DNA of 64,000 nt from Streptomyces filipinensis (GCF_014649495.1 NZ_BMTD01000003.1:62001-126000), one strand, 5' to 3'; shown: positions 1 to 7,974, counted from the first letter of the stretch. Program-made: numbers and translations. Notes: a model not told the origin generated them from the letters alone.

Positions 1-1
1 G

Positions 2-160
2 GGGAACCTGCCGGCCTGCCTCGCGTGGGCGGTCACGTATCAGGTGATCGGCATCCTGGGGGGTTCGTTGTTCGAGGAGCCGTGGGAGGGTGTCGTCGTG
101 GCGGTTGCGCTGACCGTGGTGATCAGTGCGGCGCCGGGTGTGGTGCGGCGGTTTCGGTAG
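2..160 (+). CDS. C-terminal end of a hydrophobic (membrane) protein, partial
   Basis: An open frame enters from the left edge and stops at TAG 158-160, giving 52 residues. The visible part has two hydrophobic stretches (near LAWAVTYQVIGIL and VVVAVALTVVISAA) separated by a short acidic turn, and ends in a basic tail VVRRFR, the usual positive-inside end of a membrane protein. The start lies outside the window and the family cannot be named. It converges on the minus-strand MBL hydrolase with only 15 bp between the two stops. Confidence 0.55.
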   Translation, partial: GNLPACLAWAVTYQVIGILGGSLFEEPWEGVVVAVALTVVISAAPGVVRRFR

Positions 161-175
161 CGCCGCGGGGACGCC

Positions 176-1444
176 TCACTCCAGAACCTTCGAGGCTCCC
201 ACCGGCAGATCCCACAGGTCCGTTCGTTCCAGACCCTCCTTCTCCCAGGCCGCCCGTACTCTGGTCAGCGGTTCGAGGACCGGTTCGGCCGAGAGGACGA
301 AGGTGCCCCAGTGCATGGGTGCCATCCGGCGGGCGCCCACGTCCAGGGTGGCCCGGACGGCTTCCTCGGGGTCGCAGTGGACGTCGCGGAGCCACCAGCG
401 GGGGTCGTAGGCGCCGATGGGCATGAGGGCGAGGTCGATGCCGGGGTAGCGGCGGCCGATGCGGGAGAACCAGTGGCCGTAGCCGGTGTCGCCGGCGAAG
501 TAGAGGCGCTGTCCGGCGGTGTCGGTGAGGACCCAGCCGCCCCAGAGGCTGTGGCAGGTGTCCCTGAGGGTGCGCTTGGACCAGTGGTGGGCGGGGACGA
601 AGTCGAAGCGGACGCCGGCGAGTTCGGCGCCCTCCCACCAGTCCAGCTCGGTGACGCGGGTGAAGCGGCGGCGGCGGAACCAGCGGGCGAGGCCGGCCGG
701 TACGAACACCGGGGTGGCGCGCGGGAGTTGTCGCAGGGTGGGGGCGTCGAGGTGGTCGTAGTGGTTGTGGCTGATGACGACGGCGTCGATACGCGGCAGG
801 CTCTCCCAGGGGACGCCGACGGGGGTGATGCGGGCGGGTGTGCCGAGGATCCGGCGGGACCAGACGGGGTCGGTGAGGACGGTCAGGCCGCCGATCCGGA
901 TGATCCAGCTGGCGTGTCCGGCCCAGGTGACGGCGAGGGTGCGGGTGTCGACGCGGGGCAGCGGGGCGGGTGCGCAGGGGAGCCGGGGGATGTCGGTGAG
1001 GCCTTCGGGGCCGGGGCGTACGGCGCCTTCGCGGGCGAAGCGGGCGAGGGCCTTGAGGCCGGGGAGGGGCGCGGTGAGCCGGTCGTGGAAGGTGCGTGGC
1101 CACACGCGGTGTTCGCCGAGGGGGCGGGGCTCGGCCAGCGGTGGGAACGGGGCTGGTGAGGGGTCGGGCCCGCGGGCGTCCCGGCCCGGTGCGGTCTTCG
1201 TGGTCGGGGCGGGTGCGTGGGCCGGTGCGGCCGTCGCGGTGGGCACGCTGGCCGTGGCCGTCGTAGCTGTCGTGGTCGTCGTGGTCGCCGTGGCTGTGGT
1301 GGTCGTCTTGGTCGCCGTGGCTGTGGTGGTCGTCGCGACCGGTCCCGGCCCGTGCGACGCAGGGTCGTACCTCTCGGGCCCGGCCGTCTCCGGCTCGGTC
1401 GTCTCCGGCTCATGCGTCTCGGGCTCATGCGTCTGCTGCGTCAT
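176..1444 (-). CDS. MBL-fold metallo-hydrolase (NAPE-PLD/UlaG-like) with low-complexity N-terminus
   Basis: A 422-residue metallo-beta-lactamase-fold hydrolase. The zinc motif HNHYDH lies near residues 226-231, and later ligand regions are seen at FAGDTGYG and PMHWGTF. The closest known type is the NAPE-PLD/UlaG-like group of phosphodiesterases; the substrate cannot be told. The first 100 residues are not part of the fold: short HEPET/TEPET repeats are followed by about 35 residues almost wholly Thr and Ala (near 36-72), then a Pro/Ala linker. The ATG at 1444 overlaps the stop of the upstream aminotransferase-like gene as ATGA and has GGGAG 8 bp ahead, so the two are translationally coupled. 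In-frame ATGs 5 and 38 codons further upstream are less likely because they lie inside the upstream gene. Confidence 0.85.
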   Translation of the reverse strand: MTQQTHEPETHEPETTEPETAGPERYDPASHGPGPVATTTTATATKTTTTATATTTTTTATTATASVPTATAAPAHAPAPTTKTAPGRDARGPDPSPAPFPPLAEPRPLGEHRVWPRTFHDRLTAPLPGLKALARFAREGAVRPGPEGLTDIPRLPCAPAPLPRVDTRTLAVTWAGHASWIIRIGGLTVLTDPVWSRRILGTPARITPVGVPWESLPRIDAVVISHNHYDHLDAPTLRQLPRATPVFVPAGLARWFRRRRFTRVTELDWWEGAELAGVRFDFVPAHHWSKRTLRDTCHSLWGGWVLTDTAGQRLYFAGDTGYGHWFSRIGRRYPGIDLALMPIGAYDPRWWLRDVHCDPEEAVRATLDVGARRMAPMHWGTFVLSAEPVLEPLTRVRAAWEKEGLERTDLWDLPVGASKVLE

Positions 1445-2697
1445 CGAGGAGGCTCCCATCGCTGAGCGTCGTCGCGGAGATCGTCGAGGAGCGCCGTCAA
1501 GCCGATCAACGCGCTGTGCACATGCGGCAGTTCCAACGGCGCGGGGGAGGTGAGGCATTCCGCGCGCTCCTCGTCCGTGCCGCCCAGCAGGGGGCCCGTG
1601 GCGAGCCGGACGCGCAGCGCGCCGAGGTCGTCGCCGAAGCGGTGGCCACCGGGGGCGGGCATACCGAGGCGGGCGGTGAGGAGGTCCTCCAGCTCCTGGG
1701 CGTCACCGACGCCTTGTGCGGCGAGGGGTTCGCGCAGCGGGCCGAGGTCGGCGTACAGGTGGCGGCCGGCCTGCGGGGGCCGGGCGAGAGCGCCGGCGGC
1801 GACGACGGCGGCGTGCGCGGCGGCGGCCACGCACGCGTGCAGGCGTACGACGGCCTCGCGGCGCTCGGTGACGGGCGGGGGTTCGTCGAGGGCGTAGCCG
1901 GCGGCCGCGGCGACCGGAGCGGCCACGCGGGCGCCGAGCGCGGTGAGGATGTCGAGCACGCGCGCGTGGAGGTGGCGTCCGGGCTCGGTGGCCGGGAAGC
2001 GGGCGACGGCGGCGGGCCAGCCGGGCGGCAGCAGGGATCCGGCGAGGTCGGTGACGACGGTGACCAGGTCGGGCCGCATCTCGGCGGGGCTGAGCAGGAC
2101 GTTCTCGTGGGGGCGGTGCACGGTGTCGCGCCAGGTCTCGTCGCTGACCAGGTGCAGGCCCTCGGCCGTGGCGGCCTCGACGGTCTCGTGGAGCAGTTCG
2201 GGCGGGGCGACGGTGGCGGTGGGGTCGTCGGCGACGGACAGGACGAGCAGCCGGGGGTCGCCGCCCTCGGTGCGGACCCGGCGGACGGTCTCCAGCAGGG
2301 CGTAGGGGTCGGGGACGCCGCCACTCTCGGCGGGGGTCGGCACGTGGTAGGCGGGCCGGCCGAGGACACGGGCGTACGGGGCCCACCAGGCGGCGCAGGG
2401 GCGCGGGACGAGGATGTCGGCGCCGTCCCCGGCGAGTGCGGCGGTGAGGGCGAGCAGCAGCGCGGGGGCGCCGGGGCCGGCGGCCACCTGGTCGGGGACG
2501 GTGGGCAGGCCGCGCCGGGTCCAGTAGCCGCAGGCCGCTTCGAGGAGGGCGGGGGCGCCGCCGACCGGCTGCGCGTCGGTGCGGCTCGCCGCGGCGGCGA
2601 GTACGGCGGTGAGTTCGGGGAGTACGGGCAGACCGTCGCCGGGGAGGGGCGGGCCGTAGCGGACGGGGCCGTGCCCCTCGGGGTCCGTCCGCCGCAT
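1441..2697 (-). CDS. Aminotransferase class I/II fold protein lacking the PLP lysine
   Basis: A 418-residue protein with the layout of fold-type I aminotransferases: a cofactor-loop region (GAPALLLALTAAL, near residue 80), a SVADDPTATV segment where enzymes have the NPxNPTG turn, and VSDETWRD matching the conserved Asp of the (S/D)DE-Y motif. Where active enzymes carry S-x-S-K before the PG-R-G loop, this one reads TDLAGSLLPPGW, so the lysine that forms the Schiff base is replaced and the following arginine is missing. It is probably catalytically altered or a pseudoenzyme. ATG 2697 has GGAGG 5 bp upstream. The gene leads a two-gene operon with the MBL hydrolase (4-bp overlap). Confidence 0.8.
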   Translation of the reverse strand: MRRTDPEGHGPVRYGPPLPGDGLPVLPELTAVLAAAASRTDAQPVGGAPALLEAACGYWTRRGLPTVPDQVAAGPGAPALLLALTAALAGDGADILVPRPCAAWWAPYARVLGRPAYHVPTPAESGGVPDPYALLETVRRVRTEGGDPRLLVLSVADDPTATVAPPELLHETVEAATAEGLHLVSDETWRDTVHRPHENVLLSPAEMRPDLVTVVTDLAGSLLPPGWPAAVARFPATEPGRHLHARVLDILTALGARVAAPVAAAAGYALDEPPPVTERREAVVRLHACVAAAAHAAVVAAGALARPPQAGRHLYADLGPLREPLAAQGVGDAQELEDLLTARLGMPAPGGHRFGDDLGALRVRLATGPLLGGTDEERAECLTSPAPLELPHVHSALIGLTALLDDLRDDAQRWEPPR

Positions 2698-2915
2698 GTC
2701 CGCCTCCGCGCAGGCCGGGTGCCGGGTGCCGCCGGGTCGGCCGCGGTGCGGCCGGGGCGGGCTGTGTCGTCGTGGGCTGCTGTGTGGTGTGGGTCCGTGG
2801 CCGGTGGTGTTCGTGGCCGGTGGTGCCGGTGGGGGTGGGAGCCGCTTGCCGGTGTCCTTGTGAGGGTGTGTACCCGCCGGGCGGCCGTCCATGGGAGTGA
2901 AGACCGTTGCCCCGG

Positions 2916-3746
2916 TCACACGTCCGTGGGCCGGTTTGCGGGGGCGCGCCGGCGGCCGTACAGCCGGTAGCCGGCGCCGCCGCAGGCCGCGGCGAGGAAG
3001 GCGGCGCCGCCGGCGAGGGCCGGGACCGAGTCGGTGAAGGTGCCTCCCTGGCCGGCCTCGACCCCGTGCTGCACGGTGGCCGGGTCGCATCCGTCGCCCT
3101 CATGGCCCTTCCGGTCGCCGGAGCCGCCGCAGCCAGGGCCGTCGTCGGAGCAGTCCGCACCCCCGGCGCACTCGTGGCCGTCGTCCTGGCACTGGCCGCC
3201 GTCACGGCACGGGTTCCGGCCGGAGCAGGCGTCCCCCGCCTGGCAGCTCACGCCGCCCCCGCAGTCCTCCCCGGCCCTGCAGCCCGCACCACCACCCTGG
3301 CAATCCTCCCCCGCCTTGCACCCCACACCACCACCCAGGCAGTCCTCCCCGGCCCCGCAGCCCGCGCCCGCACCCCCGCCCCCACCCCCGCAGTCCTCCC
3401 CCGCCTTGCACCCGGTTCCGGCCGTGCCCGGGCAGGACTCCGGGCTGCGGCAGCCGTCGCCGTCCTCCTCGCAGGGCTCGTTCGCCCGGCACGGGGTGGC
3501 GCCGTCGTCGCAGGGTGCGGCGGCGGTCGCGCAGGTGAGGGCCGCGCCGCACTGCTGGGGCGCGGCACACGGGGCGGTGCCGGTGTCGCGGGCGGCGGTG
3601 TGGGGCGGGGACTCGGTGCCGGCGCTCTGGGGCGGGGCGCCGGTGCCGGGGCCGGCCTCGGCACCGGCGGGCGCGGCGGGACCGGCCAGGGCGAACGCGG
3701 CGCCGGCTATGAGGGCTACGGACAGGGCGCGGGCGGTGCGGCGCAT
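2916..3746 (-). CDS. Exported Cys/Gly-rich repeat protein with C-terminal membrane anchor (unrecognised family)
   Basis: A 276-residue protein of no family I recognise. Residues 1-30 form a signal peptide (MRRTARALSVALIAGAAFA, then an AxA-type site). The mature part carries about 24 cysteines spaced 5-8 residues apart, centred on repeated CxAGEDC units (KAGEDC, GAGEDC, KAGEDC, RAGEDC, QAGDAC) separated by Gly-rich linkers. Near the end is one hydrophobic segment (ALAGGAAFLAAACGGAGY) followed by YGRRR, so the protein is probably held in the membrane with the Cys-rich part outside. A role in metal binding or as a disulfide-stabilised stalk is only a guess. ATG 3746 has GAGGAG at normal spacing. 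A block of 23-bp repeats lies upstream. Confidence 0.75.
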   Translation of the reverse strand: MRRTARALSVALIAGAAFALAGPAAPAGAEAGPGTGAPPQSAGTESPPHTAARDTGTAPCAAPQQCGAALTCATAAAPCDDGATPCRANEPCEEDGDGCRSPESCPGTAGTGCKAGEDCGGGGGGAGAGCGAGEDCLGGGVGCKAGEDCQGGGAGCRAGEDCGGGVSCQAGDACSGRNPCRDGGQCQDDGHECAGGADCSDDGPGCGGSGDRKGHEGDGCDPATVQHGVEAGQGGTFTDSVPALAGGAAFLAAACGGAGYRLYGRRRAPANRPTDV

Positions 3747-4218
3747 GGGGTGAACTCCTCGGCGGGCACGGCGGGGCGGTCGGCGGCGGCGCACCGGACA
3801 CCGATACGGCAGGGCATCGGACACCCGTACCGCAGGGGCCGGTACCGCAGGGGCACCGGGCACCGGTACCGCAGTGCGTCCAGCACCGGTACCGCAGCAG
3901 TACGCGGGCACCGGTACGGCAGTACGTGCAGCACCGGTACCGCACTACGCGGGCACCGGTACCGCAGTACGTCCGGTACCGGTACGGCACCCCGGGCACG
4001 GGGTGTGCCCTCGCTGCCATCACAGCCCCGCGGGCGCCGTGGCGCGCGCGGCCGGCCCCCATTCGCGGGACGGGGTGGGCCGGCCGGGTGACAGCCGCCG
4101 CCCGCCGGTCCCGTGCCCGCGCTCCGGCGGGGTTTCCGAGGTTTTCCGTCCCGTGCGCAGGTGACTCGGTATCTGCTGACCGGATCGTCCGCTTCGCACC
4201 TCACCGGGAGGTTCCTCC
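3747..4218. other. Intergenic region between divergent genes, with a repeat block
   Basis: This 472-bp stretch lies between the minus-strand Cys-rich gene and the plus-strand ThDP enzyme. It holds the tandem repeat block at about 3796-3990, then ordinary GC-rich DNA up to the GGGAGG ribosome binding site of the ThDP enzyme (4207-4212). Every reading frame through the repeats gives arginine/threonine-rich low complexity, so I see no gene here. No convincing -35/-10 pair was found for either side. Confidence 0.6.
3796..3990. repeat. Iteron-like tandem repeats, core GCACCGGTACCGCAGTACG
   Basis: About eight degenerate copies of a motif whose best form is GCACCGGTACCGCAGTACG. The clearest copies start at 3860, 3883, 3908, 3931 and 3953, spaced 22-25 bp, close to two helical turns. 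Each contains the palindromic core ACCGGTAC(C/G). The outer copies (3796, 3819, 3841, about 3973) are more diverged. The block sits 50-245 bp upstream of the Cys-rich membrane protein start. It could be a multi-site operator or simple repeat expansion. Confidence 0.7.
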
Positions 4219-6024
4219 ATGAGTACCAAGGTCTCCGACCACATCCTCGAACGCCTGCGCGCTTGGGGTGTGGAACAGGTCTTCGGCTATCCGGGGGACG
4301 GCATCAACGGGCTGCTCGCCGCCTGGGGCCGTGCCGAGGACAGGCCGCGGTTCATCCAGTCCCGGCATGAGGAGATGTCCGCGTTCGAGGCGGTCGGGTA
4401 CGCGAAGTTCGGCGGCCGCATCGGGGTGTGCGCGGCGACGTCGGGGCCGGGCGCCATCCATCTGCTCAACGGCCTGTACGACGCCAAGCTGGACCATGTG
4501 CCGGTGCTGGCGATCGTCGGCCAGACCAACCGCACCGCGATGGGCGGCTCCTACCAGCAGGAAGTCGATCTGCACACGCTGTACAAGGACGTCGCCTCGG
4601 ACTTCGTGGAGACGGTGACGGTGCCCGAGCAGCTGCCGAACGTGCTGGACCGGGCGATCCGCACCGCGTACGCCCGCCGCTCCCCGACGGCGCTGATCAT
4701 TCCGGCCGATGTGCAGGAGCTGGACTACTCGCCGCCGACGCACGAGTTCAAGATGGTGCCGTCGAGCCTGGGCATGAGCGACTACACGGCGACCCCGACG
4801 GACGAGGCGCTGCGCCGCGCGGCGGACGTGCTGAACGAGGGCGACAAGGTGGCGATCCTCGTCGGGCAGGGCGCGGCCGGTGCGGTCGCGGAGGTGCAGG
4901 AGATCGCCGAGCTGCTCGGCGCGGGCGTCGCCAAGGCGCTGCTCGGCAAGGACGCGCTCAGCGACGAACTGCCGTACGTCACCGGGCCGATCGGGCTGCT
5001 GGGCAGCCGGCCGTCGTACGAGCTGATGCGGGACTGCGACACCCTGCTGACGATCGGGTCGTCGTTCCCGTACACGCAGTTCATGCCGGACTTCGGCAAG
5101 GCGCGCGGGGTGCAGATCGACATCGACCCGCACATGATCGGCATGCGCTTCCCGTACGAGGTGAACCTCGTCGGCGACGCGCGGGCGACGCTCGCGCGGC
5201 TGATCCCGTTGCTGCGCAGCGACCGGGGCGGGCGCGAGTGGCAGGACACGGTGTGCGCGAACGTGAAGCGCTGGCACGAGACGATGGAGCGGCGGGCCGG
5301 GCTGTCGGCCGACCCCATCAACCCGGAGTACGTGGCCCGGGCGCTGGACCCGCTGCTGCCGGACAACGCGATCCTCACCTCGGACTCCGGTTCGGTCGCC
5401 AACTGGTACGCGCGGCACATCACGATGCGGCCGGGCATGCGCGGTTCGCTGTCCGGGACGCTGGCGACGATGGGGCCGGGGGTGCCGTACGCGATCGGTG
5501 CGAAGTTCGCGCATCCGGACCGGCCGGTGTTCGCGCTGGTCGGGGATGGCGCGATGCAGATGAACGGCCTCGCGGAGATGATCACGGCGGCGAAGTACCG
5601 GGACCGCTGGTCGGATCCGCGGCTCGTGGTGGGGGTGTGGAACAACCGGGACCTGAACCAGGTGACCTGGGAGATGCGGGCCATGCAGGGCGCGCCGTCG
5701 TTCCTGCCGTCCCAGGAGATCCCGGACGTGCAGTACGCGGCGTTCGCCCGTTCGCTGGGTCTGACGGGGATCCGGGTGGAGAAGCCCGAGGAGGTGGAGG
5801 CGGGCTGGCGGGCGGCCCTGGAGGCCGACGGGCCCGCGGTGATCGAGTTCCTCACCGACCCCGCCGTACCGCCGATCCCGCCGCATGCCACCTGGGAGCA
5901 GATGGAGGCGACGGCCGCGTCGATCCTGAAGGGCGACGCCGACCGCGGCTCGATGATCAGGCAGGGGCTGAAGGCGAAGGTGCAGGAGTTCCTGCCCGGC
6001 GGCAAGGACAAGGACAAGCGCTAG
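4219..6024 (+). CDS. Thiamine diphosphate-dependent pyruvate oxidase/dehydrogenase (quinone)-type enzyme
   Basis: A 601-residue ThDP enzyme of the acetolactate synthase/pyruvate oxidase superfamily. The N-terminal Pyr domain carries the cofactor-activating glutamate in RHEEM (residue 51). The central domain resembles the FAD/nucleotide-binding part of PoxB. The C-terminal PP domain has the ThDP-Mg motif from GDG (442-444) to NN (475-476). The probable reaction is oxidative decarboxylation of pyruvate to acetate with electrons passed to quinone; acetolactate synthase is less likely because of the neighbours. The Lys-rich tail GGKDKDKR could favour membrane binding. The start is set by GGGAGG 7 bp before ATG. 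It leads a tight operon with the next three genes. Confidence 0.85.
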   Translation: MSTKVSDHILERLRAWGVEQVFGYPGDGINGLLAAWGRAEDRPRFIQSRHEEMSAFEAVGYAKFGGRIGVCAATSGPGAIHLLNGLYDAKLDHVPVLAIVGQTNRTAMGGSYQQEVDLHTLYKDVASDFVETVTVPEQLPNVLDRAIRTAYARRSPTALIIPADVQELDYSPPTHEFKMVPSSLGMSDYTATPTDEALRRAADVLNEGDKVAILVGQGAAGAVAEVQEIAELLGAGVAKALLGKDALSDELPYVTGPIGLLGSRPSYELMRDCDTLLTIGSSFPYTQFMPDFGKARGVQIDIDPHMIGMRFPYEVNLVGDARATLARLIPLLRSDRGGREWQDTVCANVKRWHETMERRAGLSADPINPEYVARALDPLLPDNAILTSDSGSVANWYARHITMRPGMRGSLSGTLATMGPGVPYAIGAKFAHPDRPVFALVGDGAMQMNGLAEMITAAKYRDRWSDPRLVVGVWNNRDLNQVTWEMRAMQGAPSFLPSQEIPDVQYAAFARSLGLTGIRVEKPEEVEAGWRAALEADGPAVIEFLTDPAVPPIPPHATWEQMEATAASILKGDADRGSMIRQGLKAKVQEFLPGGKDKDKR

Positions 6025-6041
6025 CTCCTGTGGAGGAAGAC

Positions 6042-6419
6042 ATGCAGCGAGGCAGTGACCGGCTGAGCGTCCACCGGGACGACGAGATGAAGCACGAGCT
6101 GAAGGGGATGCTGAGGTCCGGGCATCCGACCCGGGTCGAGGAGTGGCACGATCCGGAGCCGGCCGCGGACGACGACCCCGAGGTCTGGAGCGGGCCCGTG
6201 GGCGGACTGGGTTCGCCGGCGTCGCTGGAGCGGGTGCGGGCGGAACTGGCCCGGATCCTGAGCCGCAGTTGCTTCCCGGCGACCGCACATGACCTGGCGC
6301 GGATGCTGCGCCGGCGGAACGCGCCGGCCGCGCTGGCCGACACGGTGGCAGCGTTGCCGCACTCGGCCCGCTACGACAACGTGCAACAGCTGGCCGAGGC
6401 GCTGGCGGCCCGCGGATGA
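6042..6419 (+). CDS. DUF2795 domain protein
   Basis: A 125-residue soluble protein. The second half (from about residue 60) matches the DUF2795 pattern: helix LARILSRSCFPATAHDLARML, then a proline-marked turn and a second helix pair. The first half is charged and probably flexible (RDDEMKHELKGML, then PEPAADDDPEVW). The function is unknown; in actinobacteria such proteins often sit near stress or redox genes. The start at 6042 has TGGAGGAAG ahead. It lies 17 bp after the ThDP enzyme and its stop overlaps the next start as ATGA. Confidence 0.7.
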   Translation: MQRGSDRLSVHRDDEMKHELKGMLRSGHPTRVEEWHDPEPAADDDPEVWSGPVGGLGSPASLERVRAELARILSRSCFPATAHDLARMLRRRNAPAALADTVAALPHSARYDNVQQLAEALAARG

Positions 6420-7066
6420 GCCGGGGCCAGGCGGCCGAGATAGCGCACGGCGCCGACGTCGACGTCGATGTGGCGACCACCCGGTTCCTGCTGTACGGGC
6501 TGCTGCCCGCCTGGTTCCTGCCGGGGCTCGCCGACTGGGCGATGCACCGGCGCACCCGGATCGAGGAGACCGCGGGGACGAAGGAGTCGTTGATCCACGC
6601 GCTGATGATGGCGCAGGTCGGTCTGCCGATCGCGCTGACCCTGCGCTACCGGGTCAATCCCGCGCTGCTGAGCGTGCAGCTGGGGGCGGCGGCGGTGCAC
6701 GAGGCGACCGCGCTGTGGGACGTGCGGACGGCCGTCGACAGCGACCGGGAGGTCAAGCCGGTCGAGCAGCACATCCACAGCTTTCTGGAGTCACTGCCGT
6801 TCGGCGCTCTGGCCTCGCTGATGTGTCTGCACGCCGGCCAGGTGCGGTCGCTGCTGCGGGGCGGGCGGGGGGATCCCGGCGCCTGGCGGCTGCTGCCGCG
6901 CCGGCGCGCGCTGTCACCCGGCTATCTGGCGGGTATCGGCGTGGCGATCGGCGCTTTCGTGCTGCTGCCGTACGGCGAGGAGCTGCTGCGCTGCCGGCGT
7001 GCGGCCAGGCGGCGGGCCCGTGCCGAGCGGGTGGCGCCGGGGAAGAGGAAACGGAAAGGGAACTGA
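6416..7066 (+). CDS. Integral membrane protein with conserved His/Glu residues, unknown function
   Basis: A 216-residue membrane protein, four to five hydrophobic segments: near residues 20-40 (FLLYGLLPAWFLPGLADWA), 60-75, 85-100, 125-140 and 160-180. It ends in a strongly basic tail (RRAARRRARAERVAPGKRKRKG). Charged residues recur in or beside the segments: D-x-x-MHRRTRIEE, LIHALM, AVHEATALWD and EQHIHSFLE. This histidine/glutamate pattern could bind a metal or heme, but I do not recognise the family. The ATG overlaps the DUF2795 stop (ATGA), so it is translationally coupled in the ThDP-enzyme operon. Confidence 0.7.
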   Translation: MSRGQAAEIAHGADVDVDVATTRFLLYGLLPAWFLPGLADWAMHRRTRIEETAGTKESLIHALMMAQVGLPIALTLRYRVNPALLSVQLGAAAVHEATALWDVRTAVDSDREVKPVEQHIHSFLESLPFGALASLMCLHAGQVRSLLRGGRGDPGAWRLLPRRRALSPGYLAGIGVAIGAFVLLPYGEELLRCRRAARRRARAERVAPGKRKRKGN

Positions 7067-7071
7067 GCATC

Positions 7072-7614
7072 ATGCGTATCGCGTTTCTCGTGGCGCCCGA
7101 GGGCGTCGAGCAGGTGGAGCTGACCGAGCCGTGGAAGGCGGCCTCGGACGCAGGGCACGAGCCGGTGCTGGTGTCGACGGCGCCGGGGAAGGTCCAGGCG
7201 TTCGACCATCTCGACAAGGCGGACACCTTCGACGTGGACGAGGTGGTGGGCGAGGTGTCGGCGGGGTCGTTCGGCGGTCTCGTGCTGCCCGGAGGGGTGG
7301 CCAATCCGGACTTCCTGCGGATGGACGACAAGGCCGTGGCGTTCGTGAAGGACTTCTTCGACCAGGGCCGTCCGGTCGCGGCGATCTGTCACGCGCCGTG
7401 GACGCTGGTGGAGGCGGACGTCGTACGGGGCCGGGTGCTGACGTCCTGGCCGAGCGTGCGGACGGACATCCGCAACGCGGGCGGCACCTGGGTGGACGAA
7501 CAGGTGAAGATCTGTGACCACGGCTCCAACCAGTTGGTGACCAGCCGCAAGCCGGACGATCTGAAGGCGTTCTGCGACGCGTTCCTGCACGTGTTCGCCG
7601 GTGAGCCCGGCTGA
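7072..7614 (+). CDS. DJ-1/PfpI family protein (type 1 glutamine amidotransferase-like)
   Basis: A 180-residue protein of the DJ-1/PfpI superfamily, close to the YhbO/PfpI group that includes proteases, chaperones and proposed glyoxal/protein deglycases. The nucleophile elbow reads AAICHAPW with Cys106, and PGGVANPDFLR matches the substrate-side loop. The length is normal for the family. ATG 7072 lies 5 bp after the stop of the membrane protein. It closes a four-gene operon whose pieces (pyruvate oxidase, DUF2795, membrane protein, PfpI) suggest a stress or stationary-phase role. Confidence 0.85.
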   Translation: MRIAFLVAPEGVEQVELTEPWKAASDAGHEPVLVSTAPGKVQAFDHLDKADTFDVDEVVGEVSAGSFGGLVLPGGVANPDFLRMDDKAVAFVKDFFDQGRPVAAICHAPWTLVEADVVRGRVLTSWPSVRTDIRNAGGTWVDEQVKICDHGSNQLVTSRKPDDLKAFCDAFLHVFAGEPG

Positions 7615-7632
7615 CCGGCGATGTCCCGTACG

Positions 7633-7658
7633 CGGGCCGGCCCGCGCGGGCCGGCCCG
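7633..7658. terminator. Convergent hairpin between the PfpI and DUF6158 genes
   Basis: Two copies of the self-palindromic 12-mer CGGGCCGGCCCG (7633-7644 and 7647-7658) separated by CG. They can pair as a 12-bp GC stem. There is no T-run. The location between two converging stops (7614 and 7680) supports a bidirectional terminator. Confidence 0.6.
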
Positions 7659-7677
7659 TTCGCCGTGCGGGCGTCGG

Positions 7678-7965
7678 TCAGGTGCCCGGCACGCCGGGGC
7701 TCGCCGTCTCGCCGCAGCCGCGCTCGCGGGCGCCCTCACGGGTGCGTCCGGCACTCACCAGGCGGCGCGGATTGCGGCGCAGGTACTCGCCCTCCAGCTG
7801 TGCCATGCGCTCGTTGTGGGCCCGGAGCGCGTCGTTCGAGGCGTACAGCAGAGTGTCGTGGCGCGTACGGTGGATCGTCTCCAGCTCCTTCATGAGCTGT
7901 TGGTCGTCCAGCCGGCTGGGGTCGACTCCGGTCATCGTGGTGCCCCGCTCGTCGTGTTCGTTCAT
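7678..7965 (-). CDS. DUF6158 family protein
   Basis: A short helical protein, 95 residues from ATG 7965 or 85 from ATG 7935. The core reads DPSRLDDQQLMKELETIHRT, then ALRAHNERMAQLEGEYLRRN, a charged helix-hairpin seen in small actinobacterial proteins listed as DUF6158. The function is unknown. I prefer ATG 7965 because GGGTACCCG sits directly upstream in the same geometry as at the holin-like gene (24889), which suggests a leaderless transcript. Neither start has a good ribosome binding site. Confidence 0.65.
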   Translation of the reverse strand: MNEHDERGTTMTGVDPSRLDDQQLMKELETIHRTRHDTLLYASNDALRAHNERMAQLEGEYLRRNPRRLVSAGRTREGARERGCGETASPGVPGT

Positions 7966-7974
7966 GGGGTACGG

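Noticed and set aside
3796..3990. Repeat block as a plasmid-type iteron origin
   Set aside because: No replication initiator gene, no AT-rich unwinding region and no plasmid genes are nearby. A regulatory or neutral repeat is more likely.
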